A stretch of 64,000 nucleotides of DNA, taken from positions 313,293,270-313,357,269 of the forward strand of contig CM048744.1 in assembly GCA_026315105.1 (NCBI GenBank). The letters are read 5' to 3'. This stretch comes from Locusta migratoria (Eukaryota; Arthropoda; Insecta; Orthoptera; Acrididae). The notes under the pieces are model-generated. The model was not told where the DNA came from and searched no databases. It was given only the letters and a program-made list of their open reading frames with translations. Below are positions 33,300 through 44,499 of this stretch, piece by piece; the first letter of the stretch is position 1, and each line of letters begins with the position of its first letter. The position numbers were made by a program, and so were the translations under genes.

Positions 33300-33839
33300 A
33301 ACATTTCACAAATTTTAAAATTTTGCTGTAGTTTCATTTGAGGTGTACTTCCAGGTACGTGAAAAAGTAAAATAAATTTCCTGTTGTGTTCTTCAAATTT
33401 AACGAAAATGTGCTAGACATAATATGCTTTGTTCCAATAATTTCTAAAATACACAAATAAAAAACAATTACTGTGGTAAATATAGAATTAAGAATTTATT
33501 TTTGTTTTTTCATGGAATAACATTAACTGTTAAAAGAAAATTAAATCCTTAAGTTAAACATTCTGATCTACAACATGTTTATAACGTCCTTTTTTGTTGC
33601 CTATTGACTCCTGAAACATTTTTATTACCAAATAAAAAAATTCACATTAGTTATTTTATATCAAATTCACAATGTCTTTCTTCTAAAGTTCTTTAAGAAT
33701 ATACGTTATTTTTAAGTGTTTCACTGTGTTGCTGTTAAACCAAACTGTTAATGCAAAATCTGAATCTTCTGATAAAAATCTTCATAAATCCCATCTTGTT
33801 GGTTTTCCTTCATATTTGGTACAATCCTTAATCCAAGGA
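33300..33839. other. Very AT-rich, nothing recognised
   Basis: No ORF or motif of note. Confidence 0.5.
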
Positions 33840-34521
33840 ACTGCAAGCTGATGTACAAACTTCTCCCTTAGCTCCAGTTTCAATAGGAATTACATCGATT
33901 ATGCTAGCATATAAATAAAAATCTCCTATGCTCTTCCAATCATCCCGAAAACTATTGCGTAGTAAATTATTGACATTAGTCATTTTTGCTTCACTCACTC
34001 TATTGTACGGTGAAATTACTTATGGTTCATGAACACGGCACACTGTTTTTCCTTTTTTTAGAATGGGGCTGAATATTCTGGATGGATCATTACAGCGCTA
34101 AGTTAGCTACATTTTGATTTTCACCGTGACATTTTGGTCTTTCACTAACTTCCGTAAGATAACTCGTTTCATGTCATTGATACCGTCCAACTTTTTAAAG
34201 TGTTCAGTGAGTGCTTTGTCGCCCCTCACACTCGAATCCTCACCTAAAACGTGAACTGAATGCACAGATTCATAAACACTGCGGTAATCTTTGGGTGACA
34301 GTATCTCGGATTTCTTTCGAAGATGTTTTTTCAAAACTGTAAAGACTCTGTCTCCAGGAACAAATGAGTGGCCTCTTACTGAAAAAAAAAAAAACAGTGT
34401 TGTGGTCTTAAGCTGCTGAGGCGCTTTTCTAAGCAGAAAGACAGTCAAAGCATGTACCACATGGGCATTCTTATTTTGCCCTCCACAGATATCCGCAAAA
34501 AGCCTCAAGCTGTCATTCTCA
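33840..34521 (-). pseudogene. Fragment of a protein with D-x-CGGQNKN motif
   Basis: The - strand encodes ENDSLRLFADICGGQNKNAH, VVHALTVFLL, SVRGHSFVPGDRVFTVLKKH, SEILSPKDYRSVYESV and LDGINDMKRVILRKLVKDQN. After a frame break it reads DPSRIFSPILKKGKTVC and VSEAKMTNVNNLLRN. The D-x-CGGQNKN and RGHSF-PGDR pair resembles the C-terminal domain (DUF7869-type) of large insect proteins thought to be transposon-related. I am not sure of the family name. An RTE insertion at 34522-35226 and frame breaks show it is dead. Confidence 0.5.
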
Positions 34522-35226
34522 ATGTTGTTGTTGTAGTTGTTGTTGTGGTCTTCAGTTCGTAGATTGGTTTGCTGCAGCTCTCCACAATACCCTATCCTGA
34601 GCAAGCCTCTTCAACTCCACATGAGAACGGCAACCTACATCTGTCTGAATCTGCTTACTGTATCCATCTCTTGGTCTTCCTCTGCGATTTTTACCCCCCC
34701 CCCCCCCACACTTCCCTCCAACGCTAAATTCACAATTCTTTGATGTCTAAGAATGTGTCCTACCAATCGATCCCTTTTTTTAGTCAAGGTATGCCAGAAA
34801 TTCCTTTTCTCCCCAATTCTGTTCAGTACCTCCGCATTAGTTACGCGATCCACCCACCTAATCTTCAGCATTCTTCTGTAGCAGCACATTTCAAAAAGCC
34901 TCTATCTTCTTCCTGTCCGCACTGTTTATCGTCCATGTTTCACTCCCATACAAAACAACAATCCACACAAATGGCTTCAGAAAGGACTTCTTTAGCCTTA
35001 AATCAATATTCGATGTTAACAAATTTCTCTTTTTCAAGAATGCTTTTCTACCCATTGCCATTCTGCATTTTATATCCTATGTACTGCGACCAGCATTTGT
35101 TATTTTACTGCCTAAGTAACAAAACTCATCTCTCTCCTTTATTGTTTCGCTACCAATTCTAATTCCTTCAGCATCACCTGATTTTGTTAGACTGCACTCC
35201 ATTACCCTAGTTTTGCTCTTGATAAT
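34522..35226 (-). mobile_element. RTE-like LINE 3' fragment
   Basis: On the - strand: KTRVMECSLTKSGDAEGIRI, CYLGSKITNAGRST, RKAFLKKRNLLTSNIDLRLK and GSETWTINSADRK, ending in gaagaccacaacaacaac and a CAA tail (34522-34550). It contains a run of about 14 C (34694-34707). It is inserted in the GGQNKN pseudogene. Confidence 0.82.
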
Positions 35227-36690
35227 GTCAAAGCACAGGGTTGTTGAATTACGAGACTTCTCCCCCATAGTTGATGAAAAGTTTTTGCCCTTAGTCTATG
35301 AGCACCCAAGTTAGTCGTAATTTGAGTTTTTCATTTTGGCCCGCTGAAGTCACGCTATGAGACATTTAAGGGCAGTAGCTACAAGTGTCTGAGGCAGGTG
35401 TGCCGAACCTAAGATAAATTTTGAGTTGAATATTTTCTGAAGGAAGCACAGTTTTACTTGTAATAACAACTGATACACTTGAATTACACATTTTGAGTAG
35501 TTTACTGATGCTCTGTTCGGAAGAAAGGTACAACCGTTCGCTCTTCTTCCTAGAATGTTGGCTCTCCCTACACTTAAGCCTCGAGATGAAACTAATAACC
35601 TTATCTCCCTATGCTGAAAACTTCTCTTTCTTATGCTCACCTCCTCTGCGTTCCTTACAACCTTCACCACTTTATTTAGACGACTCTGTCCGAATCCAAA
35701 CAGCTTTCCAAAAAATTTTGCTCACCTTTTTTCCAAATCTCCATTTACTGGAATGTGATACTTAACGATCACTGCTGTAGGTTTCCTGGTATCAGCCCTT
35801 GGACCGGCATCTCTTTGGTGAAGAAACATGTATCATCAAAGATGCACGCCGATCCCGTTCACTTTTGTTTGGTACCGAAAATACTTTACTTTTGGCACTT
35901 AGCAGGAAATGTGCTGGTATATTACAGCAATGGAAACGAAATTCTCTGTGTTGTCACGGTGGTGTGAACAAGAAAATCATATCAGGATCTTTATCAGAGT
36001 TCCTAAATAATATTTAAATAAATAAATAAAAATAAAAAGTAGAAGCGAATTCCTGGACGTTAACCAATTAAATTACGGGATGTCAACGTTCATTGAAATT
36101 TTAGCAGGGTCAGAATGACGTTTTATGTGAGATTTATAAGGTAAGTACTCTTTTTCAAACTTTATTTTTACGTATTTTGCCTCAGATATAAGTTGACGGG
36201 CATGTTTGGTTGTCTTTTTCCTCTTTCGGCTTCCCGTTGAATTATTACCAACAGCAATTTCTTCCTCTATAATCGAAAAACTACCCTCTTACACGAAGTT
36301 CACAATATAACTGTGATTATTGAATACGTTGCATTGTTGAAAATAGCGCGCCAGCTATCAGCATAGCCAACGGAGCAAAGTGACGATACTGCTTCATGCT
36401 GGACACAATAGGATTTGAAACACTCGCTACAGTGGACTGAATACGATTTGAAACAACGGCTACTTTACAGATGCAATTTACGCTGTTAGTAAATCCGATT
36501 TATTACATTCTGACTTGTCAGCGTGAGAGATCGTTATGTAAACTATCCAAAAATGTAGCAAACTCAATTTTGTACACGGGTGGACTAAACATGATTTGTA
36601 GATGGATGTTTAGGCATAACCAGAAAAATAGGATTACTTTGTGCGCACACAAGTACAAGATTGAAAAAGTGCAAAAATGTGAACGAATAC
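35227..36690. other. Probable continuation of the GGQNKN pseudogene, then nothing recognised
   Basis: Immediately beyond the RTE the - strand reads KSRNSTTLCFDI (35270-35227), which may be the upstream continuation of the GGQNKN protein. From 35340 to 36690 there are only short open frames without known motifs. Confidence 0.35.
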
Positions 36691-36704
36691 GTTTAGTAAA
36701 ATAA

Positions 36705-37275
36705 CTTTAACCTCAAGTCGTCTAAGAAGTACTAGTTTTGAGATTGCAGACGGCTGGATTGGAGCTCTATTCTTAAAGGGATTACCACAAGTGATTATAA
36801 GTCTGGAAATTTCGAGAATATTCGTTACAGCAGACAATGTAAAGGTAAAAATCGTACAGGAAGTGAAAACTGAGGCAGAAACTTATGTTCCAGAGAAAGT
36901 AACAGCGTCGGCTGTATACTCTAAACGCAAGAAAAAGAAGAAAAAGCCAGTATAATGTTTCAGACGCGTGGAAATGTCCGTACGGTTCTAGGCGCCATGT
37001 CAGGGACTGCGCAGCGCTCGAGTCCTCCCTCTGGCATGGGTGTGTGTATTGACCTTAGTGTAAGTTAGTTTAAGTAGTTTTTAAGTCTAGGGACCGATGA
37101 TATTAGCAGTTTGGAACCTTGGGATTACAAATATTTCAAAATTTTGTTTTGAAAATGTTTCAGATATCAGAAAATTGCACATTTTGTATCACAGTGTAAA
37201 GAAAAGTTGAATACAAGCGAAAAGAAACAGACTAATTCTAATAGCCCCCGAGAGGAAAACTACCCACAAATGTAA
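36705..37275 (+). pseudogene. Copia-type gag C-terminal fragment split by a SINE
   Basis: It encodes WIGALFLKGLPQVIISLEIS, TADNVKVKIVQEVK and a Lys tract, then a stop and CFR. After a SINE it resumes CFRYQKIAHFVSQCKEKLNT, a CCHC zinc knuckle with the second Cys changed to Tyr. This is the end of a Copia gag. The stop (TAA at 36953) and the lost Cys make it inactive. Confidence 0.65.
36965..37153 (+). mobile_element. tRNA-derived SINE with target duplication
   Basis: It has a degraded tRNA head, CTCGAGTCCTCCC (B box), GGCATGGGTGTGTGT, GTAAGTTAGTTTAAGTAG and GGGACCGATGAT. It is flanked by aatgtttcaga at 36954-36964 and 37154-37164. It splits the Copia zinc knuckle. Confidence 0.85.
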
Positions 37276-37337
37276 GGCAATTTCTGCTTCTTTTAGGGAA
37301 GCAAGTGAATGCCCAAACGTTTGTAAATATGAGGGAC

Positions 37338-37930
37338 TTAACACCTTGACTGCCGGCCATGTAAACCATTCCATCCCTTAGAATGCCGGACATTCTGCTT
37401 GCAAGAGTAGCCCCAGCTGCACTTAGTTTCTTCAGTCTGGCGTAAAGAATTGTTTGCTCTTTGAAATAAATCCAGAACTGAACACAGAGCATCTAAATCA
37501 CATACAACTCCGACGCCAAGGGCCCCACTAAAAACTTCTCTACTTCGCAAACAGTCTGTAGAGTCACTACGATATGTTGCTGTGTCACCCCTCTGTCATA
37601 GTCGCCTCTCAGTACTTTTGGGGAGAATAATTTGCGTGAAGCCATGTCAGTTGATTTACCTACTGAGTGAGCGGACACCACTTTCTACCTGCCCCGTTTC
37701 ATACAATGAATGCGACCAGTCGGACGATTTAGAAACTAAATAAAAGATCTATAGGCTGGTTTAGACACTAGGTTTACCAAGTAAGGTATTTAAGGTATAT
37801 CTAGCCCGTCAATAAACTTGATTCTGTTTTTAAAAGCACGAAAACAAAGATCACGTCAAATGACGTGATTGGCATTCTACAGAAATTTCCGTATCCCGTC
37901 AATTGACGTGATTGGCACTCTGAGTGTTAA
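37338..37930. mobile_element. piggyBac-like MITE between TTAA sites
   Basis: The left end TTAACACCTTGACTGCC and the right end, read inward on the other strand, TTAACACTCAGAGTGCC agree at about 12 of 17 positions. Both abut TTAA (37338-37341 and 37927-37930). A subterminal block (cgtca-a-tgacgtgattggca) occurs twice at 37856-37920. No transposase is recognisable. The TTAA target is the piggyBac hallmark. Confidence 0.5.
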
Positions 37931-37987
37931 CTATTGTGGTTATCAGTTCCTAGGCTTACAGACTACTTAAAAGTAACTTATTAAGGA

Positions 37988-38035
<48 letters not shown>

Positions 38036-38135
38036 CCAGGGAAGGACTCGACCACCGACGGCGAGCAACCACGCGCTCCGCAGCAAGACGCCTTAGAACG
38101 TCTGGCCACTCCATCGCGGCCTTATTGAAGTGAGT
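37931..38135 (-). mobile_element. tRNA-derived SINE with (AC)n expansion
   Basis: The - strand carries the same SINE family (CCGTCGGTGGTCGAGTCC, TCCCTGGGCGTG, GGAACTGATAACCAC). Its GT-rich middle has grown to a 45 bp (AC)n run at 37989-38033. Confidence 0.78.
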
Positions 38136-38139
38136 GATG

Positions 38140-38362
38140 TGAACAGACAGAATGGTTTGTGGATTAAGGAGCATACATGCCCACTATTAAAGATCCATCA
38201 GCTTCGTATTATGTTCTCTCAAAGACTGACAATGGATGGCAATGCAGAAAATATACAGATTTCAGATACAGAGCACTACAGATTATGAGCCGGAGTATTC
38301 CAAAATTGGAAACGAAAATTGAGAAGGGTACAGCAATACAGATTATGAGCTGGAAAGCAGTC
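38140..38362. other. Unidentified sequence with a short direct repeat
   Basis: The words acagattatgagc.gga occur at 38276-38294 and 38336-38354, 60 bp apart. It is otherwise unidentified. Confidence 0.4.
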
Positions 38363-39540
38363 ACTCCGGACACCCTCAAAAACATATTTCTTCATTGAAT
38401 GTGCATTGTGCTGCCAGGAACTCCATATCAGCGACCTCAGACATTAGGCATCAGGAGAGAGCAGAATGAGGCGCTCCGCGGAACTACGGGCTTCGAACGT
38501 GGTCAGGTGATTGTGTGTCACTTGTGTCAGAAGGCTGTAAGCGACATTTCAACACTCCTAAACATCCCTAGGTACACTGTTTCTGATGTGATAGCGAAGT
38601 GGAAACGTGACGGGACACGTACAGCTCGAAAGCTAACAGGCCGCCCTCGTCTGTTGACTGACAGAGACCACCGACAGCTGAAGAGGGTCGTCCCAGTGTA
38701 ATAGGCAGGCATCTATCCAGACCATCACACAGGAATTCCAAACTGTATTAGGATCCACTCCAAGCATTATGTCATTTAGGCGGCTGGTGAGAAAACTTGG
38801 ATTTCATAGTCGAGCGGCTGCCCACAAGCCACACATCACGCAGGTCAATGCCAGACGACGCTTCGCTGGACGTTTGAATAGTGTTGAAATATGTTGTTTG
38901 GAGTGACTAATCACGGTACACAATGTGGCTATCCAATGGCAGTGTGGGTATGGCGAATGCCCGGTGAAGGTCAACTGCCAGCGTTTGTAGTGCCAACAGT
39001 AAAATTCTGACGCGGTTGTTTTGTGGCGTAATCGTGTTTCCCATGGAGGCGGCTTGCAAAGCTTGTTGTTTCGCGTGGCACTATCATAGCACAGACCTAT
39101 ATTGATGTTTTAAATACTTTCTTGCTTGACACTGTTGAAGTGCAAATCGGGAATGGTTATTGCGTTTTTCAATACAATCGAGGACATGTTCACAATGCAT
39201 GACACATTGCGGTGTGATTACACGACAATAACATCTCTGTGAAGGACTGGCCTACACAGAGTCCTGACTTGAATCCTATAAAACACCTTCGGGATGCTTT
39301 GGCCTCACCGACCTACATCGGTACCTCCCCTCAGTGCAGCACTCCGTGAAGAATGGGCTGCCATTCCGCAAGAAACCTCGCAGCACCTGACTGAACGTAT
39401 GCCTGCGAGAGTGGAAACTGTCATCAAGGATGAGTATGGGCCAACACCATACTGAATTCTAGTGTTACCGACGAAGGGCGCCAGAACTTGTAAGTCATTT
39501 TCAGCCAGGTGTCCGGATACTTTGGATCACATGTGTATGT
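38363..39540 (+). mobile_element. Tc1-like transposon with decayed transposase
   Basis: Left end ctccggacaccctcaaaaac, right end ggtgtccggatacttt.gatcacat. The left inverted repeat is truncated. The transposase (about 38460-39455) keeps the HTH region (GFERGQVIVCHLCQ, DISTLLNIPRYTVSDVIAKW, TGRPRLLTDRDHRQLKRVV), LRKLGFHSRAAAHKPHIT and the late motif WPTQSPDLNPIKHLRDAL. The final catalytic Glu of NPIEH is changed to Lys (NPIKH), the central DDE part is shifted out of frame, and several stops are present. Confidence 0.85.
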
Positions 39541-39789
39541 CTACAAATACTGTATGTTCGCTGTATAAACTGAAAGTTTTCCTCTTATTAAGTGAAACCG
39601 TCGCACCTATTACAATTCTGATCACTACTGAGCGTCACCAAGCTCATTTTATCTGTTGTTTCGGCAAATATTTGCAAGTTCTTGTTTGAATTGTATAGAT
39701 AGCGTGTACTCATCAGTTGATGCATATGACGATAGAATCAACGGTGACTGTTGTCTTAATATCAAATATTAATTCAATTTCCAGAAATC

Positions 39790-39900
39790 TATATTGTCTC
39801 AATGCATCAAAGATATTGAATAGAAGGGGAGGCATTGAACTAAAATTTGTACCACGACCAAGATTCGAACTTGGAACTCCTACTTACTAAGTTGGTGCAT
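39790..39900 (-). mobile_element. tRNA-like element, 3' half
   Basis: On the - strand: ccgataaatgcaccaac, ttagtaagtaggag, B box GTTCCAAGTTCGAATCTTGG, then tacaaattttagttcaatgc and ...atatctttgatgcattgaga. It is the same family as 17926-18150. Its 5' border abuts an ATT-repeat and LINE 3' UTR, as in the intact LINE at 23817. Confidence 0.6.
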
Positions 39901-40050
39901 TTATCGGCATTATTATTATTATTATTATTTTGTTTTTAATAGTGCCTTCTCTCTCCCCTTCGGTCTCGCCTTTCGCTCACCATTTTCTGCCTCCTTGGCG
40001 TCGCTTCAATGCCTTCTTTTAGGTCTTCCCAATAATAAAAGTTCTAATTC
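39901..40050 (-). mobile_element. L1/Tx1-like LINE 3' UTR remnant
   Basis: The reverse strand has aaggcattgaagc, aatggtgagcgaaagg and an aggggagagag block, matching the 3' UTR of the intact LINE at 23680-23750 (gaaggcat, atggtgagcgaaagga, aggggaggaagg). An (AAT)n tail (39904-39930) joins it to the tRNA-like half. Confidence 0.5.
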
Positions 40051-40272
40051 GCACTACTCACTATTATAAACACGGAAATTAAAGTTATATGTCATCCTGA
40101 AAACAAAACAAAAAAAGTTATACAAACGTAGTTGGAATTAAAGTAAGAATGACACTTAAAGGAATTTCTCGATCCATTTAGCCTCTGTGGTTTGATGGAT
40201 AACGGAATACACTGAATGTCCGAAAGCATTCGTATTATCCATGAGGACACGGTGACTGAGTGAATAATCTGT

Positions 40273-41379
40273 GGACAGCGGCAGTCGTGAGCGGACGTTC
40301 CGTTGTGCCTCGAGCTGCGACTGGTTTGTTTACACCCGCAGTTAAGCCTGTGCACTGCGCCAGTGCTTTGCAGTAGTGTGAGCTTTACGTGAAGATTTGA
40401 AGATGCAGAAATGAATGAATTAGCAGAAAAGATACATTTAAATTTACTTTTTATCGGAATTTCGTCCATCCTAAGTACTTCGAAATCGAATATTGCCAGA
40501 AGTAAGTTGTCAAGATTCGATCTGAAGATATAATAGGTTATCTTTCGACGATCGTTGAAGTTTTTGAAGTTGGGAAATCTTGAATTATGCAAGAATATTG
40601 TAGAAAAACCCCGTGACTTCTTTGAGTTTATTCACAGGGACGGACATTTTCGTGATTTGGCTTAGAACTATTAGAATATTTCAGCTATATTTTGAAAAGT
40701 TCGAACAGAGCACATAAATTTACTGATGTTTCTCTACGGAAAAAAAATGGTTCTGAAAAATAGTCGATTCCCCCAAATTTCCCCTTTTAAACAGTGTACG
40801 ACAGTTGAAGATGGAACAACAACTACCGTCATATATTAACGTCTATGGTTACAGAGGAGTAGTGGTTTATGCCGGCCAACCAAGAACGAGTGCGGCCTAC
40901 AGTTCGCCAGGTCATATTCGCTCTGAGTGCATTCAGAGAAGAGTTGCAACAGTTACCAACACAAGAAATTGTTTAGCCGCTAGAGATGATATTTTTGATC
41001 ACTACTTACGTAACTGCGATACGCTGGCATTTTGGTAGGACACACAGAAACCACTTCCAATGAAACTGAGACGTCTATGGTGACATGTGTGAGTTTAGAT
41101 AAGTCGTCAGTTTAGTCAAAGGCAACAGTAATTTCTGAGAACAACAAGACTGTCCCAGTAATGAAAACACAGAAATAGAAATGCCTATGAAGAACACTGT
41201 GAGTGCGAATATTTCGGCACCTTAAACGACATAATCAGAAGATTGTCAACAGTTGTCAACACAACAACAACAAATTGGCTTTTGTGCTATATCTGACTCT
41301 ACAGCACCAAAATACTGGGGGGAAAAACTATAAGAAAAATTTTGCTAACTTCTTGAGAGAAACCATTCGTGGTAAAAAG
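40273..41379 (+). mobile_element. L1/Tx1-like LINE, second copy with internal deletion
   Basis: The 5' UTR resembles that of the intact copy (gacagcggcag, tggtttgtttacacc). ORF1 is present but full of stops; it can be followed as SYINVYGYRGVVVYAGQPRT and SPGHIRSECIQRRVA, matching IPSYITVCGHRAIVIYDDQP / GHVRAQCIQRRVA. The zinc knuckle cysteines are partly lost. Almost all of ORF2 is deleted, but its last residues KNYKKNFANFLRETI (intact copy KKYKEYFANFLDKTI) remain before a TA repeat. Upstream (40180-40205) is gtggtttgatggataacgg, an A-box-like half. Confidence 0.72.

Positions 41380-41432
<53 letters not shown>
41380..41432 (+). repeat. (TA)n microsatellite
   Basis: About 26 uninterrupted TA units at the 3' end of the second LINE copy. 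Confidence 0.95.
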
Positions 41433-41435
<3 letters not shown>

Positions 41436-41993
41436 TGAGTCATAAATGAGGGAAAATATTTCGTGCAAATTCTCACACATTGATCTACAAAGATATATTC
41501 GTTTTCCGCATGTTCCTACGGCAATAAATGACAATGCAATTGAATGATAAAAAACTGAATATATGAAGTGGACTGAAAGGTGTTACTGTGTACCGACATT
41601 GGCCAAGGGGACAGATCGGCAACAGGGCACAACATGGGAGTGTTGTAGGTAGTCTAGCCGCTCATGAGAAGGCGAAGCTTGCGGCGTCAAGCGGCGAGCT
41701 GTGTGACACTGCGAGCAATGACAGCGCTTACATCTATCACGTACCGTTTTCGCTAGCTGGTATTATCGTGGCTAGTTGGCATAGTGAAAGAACTTGTGCC
41801 CTGTTGCCTACACGTCCTCTTGGCTAATGTCGGCGCACAGTAACACCCAAAAGTCCACTTCATATTTCTAGATTTTTACCAATCAATTGCATTGTTATTT
41901 ACTGACATAGGAACATGCAGAAAACGAATTTATCTTTGTAGATCACTGTGTGAGAATTTGCACGAAATATATTTCCTCATTTGACTCACCCTG
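41433..41993. mobile_element. Long-TIR MITE (Tc1/mariner-like ends)
   Basis: Left end ggtgagtcataaatgaggga and right end tttcctcatttgactcaccc form inverted arms of roughly 200 bp (about 41433-41640 and 41790-41993), including ttcgtgcaaattctcacaca, ccgacattggcc and gtgccctgttgc. TA dinucleotides flank it. There is no transposase, so it depends on another element. Confidence 0.75.
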
Positions 41994-41999
41994 TATATT

Positions 42000-42700
42000 A
42001 AAAAAAACTAAGTCTCATACTCTTAGTAGAAGCAGACACGAACAACAATAGGAACAAGACAGATTCTTTATTTCTACTGTTAGTGAATTTTTACTTTATT
42101 TTACCATCTCTCAAATGGCAAATGAGGGAAGAGATGACTCAGACTGAACGTGTGCAGAAGAAGAGCTTCAGATTTTGTTATATTTCCTTTTTTCTAACAG
42201 AATTTTAATATTACATTGCAACTTTGAAGAATATTTTTATTTATTTTTCTAGTGTTTTTCTTTCCTCAAATGAATCGATTAAATGTCAGAGAAGCGATTA
42301 AGTCACATTCTGAATCCAATAATCGTCCAGCACGTCATTTCAGGTAAACCTCACCACAATTTAAGAGGTATATGTAATTATGAAATACAAAAGACGTCGG
42401 ACTAAATCGCCGGGGGGACACAAATGCAGAAGAATGTGTGCCAATTAATTATTTACACCCTTACTTTCTTCTTCTTTCCGTGTTGTTACATGGATATATG
42501 GACCCCTCTGCAGAAAGAAGCAGCACCACAACAGACCAAAGATACCATACACGAGACAGAACTTTCCAGAAGAAGAATATTTCTCTTCATAATAATAAAA
42601 AAGAATAACAATGGAAAAATAAGGCAGATGAGGGATAACGCCGAAGAAGGAGAATAATGGCGGGCGTAATAATGGTCTATAAGGGGCAGATGGAAGCTCA
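42000..42700. other. AT-rich, nothing recognised
   Basis: It may include the 3' end of an unrecognised LINE, because an (AAT)n tail follows. Confidence 0.4.
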
Positions 42701-42710
42701 AATAAAATAA

Positions 42711-42790
42711 TAGTAATAATAATAATAATAATAATAATCGAATAAAGCGACTGCCTAATAAACAGGAGATCGAATCCCAGCCGTGGAATT
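42711..42790 (+). mobile_element. (AAT)n followed by tRNA-like 3' half
   Basis: After an AAT repeat (42711-42738) comes cgaataaagcgactgcctaa, taaacaggag, then a B-box-like GATCGAATCCC. This matches the 3' half of the tRNA-like element beyond the same junction as at 23817 and 39900. Confidence 0.45.
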
Positions 42791-43440
42791 CCTCGCCTTC
42801 TATTCAATAACTGTTGTTTTCTTTCTAGGTGCGAACGAGATTTTTTGGAAGATAAAGTCTTGTGTACCAGTTCGATGGAGTGGTAACATAGTAGGCTAGT
42901 TTAGTGTAATATTTGGTTTACGGGGATATTTCCCTGAACTTCCAGCGTTTTTAGCGTTATCTTCTATCAGACAATTGTACTGAGCTATAAAGTGGTGGTA
43001 CATAGCTCAGATTTTAGTACGAAAAAGGAGGTCCAAGTTGAACAAAATTTCAGCCACCCAGTTGCATAAAAATGGTGTATATACATAAACCTTGACCCGG
43101 GTTTCTGCAATAGTAATTTTTCCTCCTTCAGAAGAATGTCGTAACAAAATATAATAAACAGACCAATCATATTGATGATAAGAAAATACATAAAGTTAGT
43201 AAACCAAGTAAGTGTTTCCTTAGCTGCCGGCCTAGACGCAGCAGACGCCGCCTTCATATTTTGTAAGTGAAAACGGCTTCTGATTAGAAGCGACATACAG
43301 TATTTTGATTTTTGTGTGCGCGTTTTCGTTTCAGTTTGCAAATTTATACTGTGCTTTCGTGCATATTATATTGAAATTCGCGTTTTAACAATCAGTGTAG
43401 TCTTCCTTTGAGCGCATTGCGAATGTAGTTTTTGTTTTCT
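42791..43440. other. Unidentified, with a segment repeated inverted at 48 kb
   Basis: 43030-43090 (caaaatttcagccacccag, ttgcataaaaatgg, atatacataaacc) recurs inverted at 47995-48050. No coding motif was found. Confidence 0.45.
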
Positions 43441-43453
43441 CGGCACTGTAATC

Positions 43454-44400
43454 ATGAATAGGGACTGTGACTGCTGTGTGCGGATGCAGTCTGAGCTGGT
43501 GACACTTCGCTCCCAGCTTCAAGCTGTGTTAACCTCGGTTGCACACTGGTGGCTGCGATCGACGGGCGTCGTTGTTGTTGGCTGGTAGTGGGGACCGTAC
43601 GGACTCCCGTCGTCTCCAACGATCGACCTGCGGCAGCGACATGCCCTAATACTGCCAGCATTAAGGCAGACACCCCAACCGTGGTTGCGTGGGAGGTTGC
43701 TCCAGTGCATGGCAGGCGACGCAAGACATTCCGGGGGACCGATCGTGAGGCCTCCCCGCTTCGTCATGCGAACAGGTTTGAGGCCCTAACTGTTCAGGTC
43801 AACGTTCCTGAGTCGGATGGTGTCTCTCATCCTGAGGTTACCACTCAGCCTGCAAGATCCGAGTTTTCACAGAGGGTGGGTTTCCTTGTAGTTGGGAGCT
43901 CCAACGTTAGGCGGGTGATGGAGCCCCTTAGAGAGATGGCTGCCAAGGAGGGGAAGAAGGCCAACGTGCACTCCGCGTGCATACCGGCTGGAGTCATTCC
44001 AGATGTGGAACAGGTCTTCCCAGATGCCATCAAGGGTATGGGTGCAGCCAGCTGCGGGTGGTGGCTCACGTCGGTTCCAATGACGTGTGTCGCTTTGGAT
44101 CTTAAGAGATTCTCTCAGGTTTTGAGCGGCTATCTGAAGTGGTAAAGACTGCCAGTCTTGCTTGCAAGATGAAAGCAGAGCTCACCATCTGCATCATAGT
44201 TGACAAGACCGACTGTGGACCTCTGGTACAGAACCGAGTGGAGGGTCTGAATCAGAGGCTCAGGAGGTTCTGGGACCGTGTGTAGGCTGCAGATTCCTTG
44301 ACTTGCGCCATCGGGTGACGGGTTTCCGGGTTCCGCTGAACACGTCAGGAGTTCGCAGGAAGCGGCTACACGGGTAGCGGGGGGCTGTGTGGCGTAGACT
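43454..44400 (+). pseudogene. CR1-like ORF1 with SGNH/esterase-like domain
   Basis: The start MNRDCDCCVRMQSELVTLRS is a Cys-rich, coiled segment. After a frameshift RKTFRGTDREASPLRHANRF leads to FLVVGSSNVRRVMEPLREMA (block I) and, after a further shift, VVAHVGSNDVCRFGS (block III GSND) and LVQNRVEGLNQRLRRF. An esterase domain in ORF1 is known from CR1 elements and supports that clade. At least two frameshifts make it non-functional. Confidence 0.68.
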
Positions 44401-44499
44401 GGGCGGTTTTTTAGGATAAAGAGCTTCGGGGAAATAGAAAATGGGCAATCTCAAAGGGTTCAGGTGGATCACAGGAGAAATGTAGATCCGGAAACTATC

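Noticed and set aside
41328..41534. Ile/Tyr repeat protein
   Set aside because: Translation of the (TA)n microsatellite.
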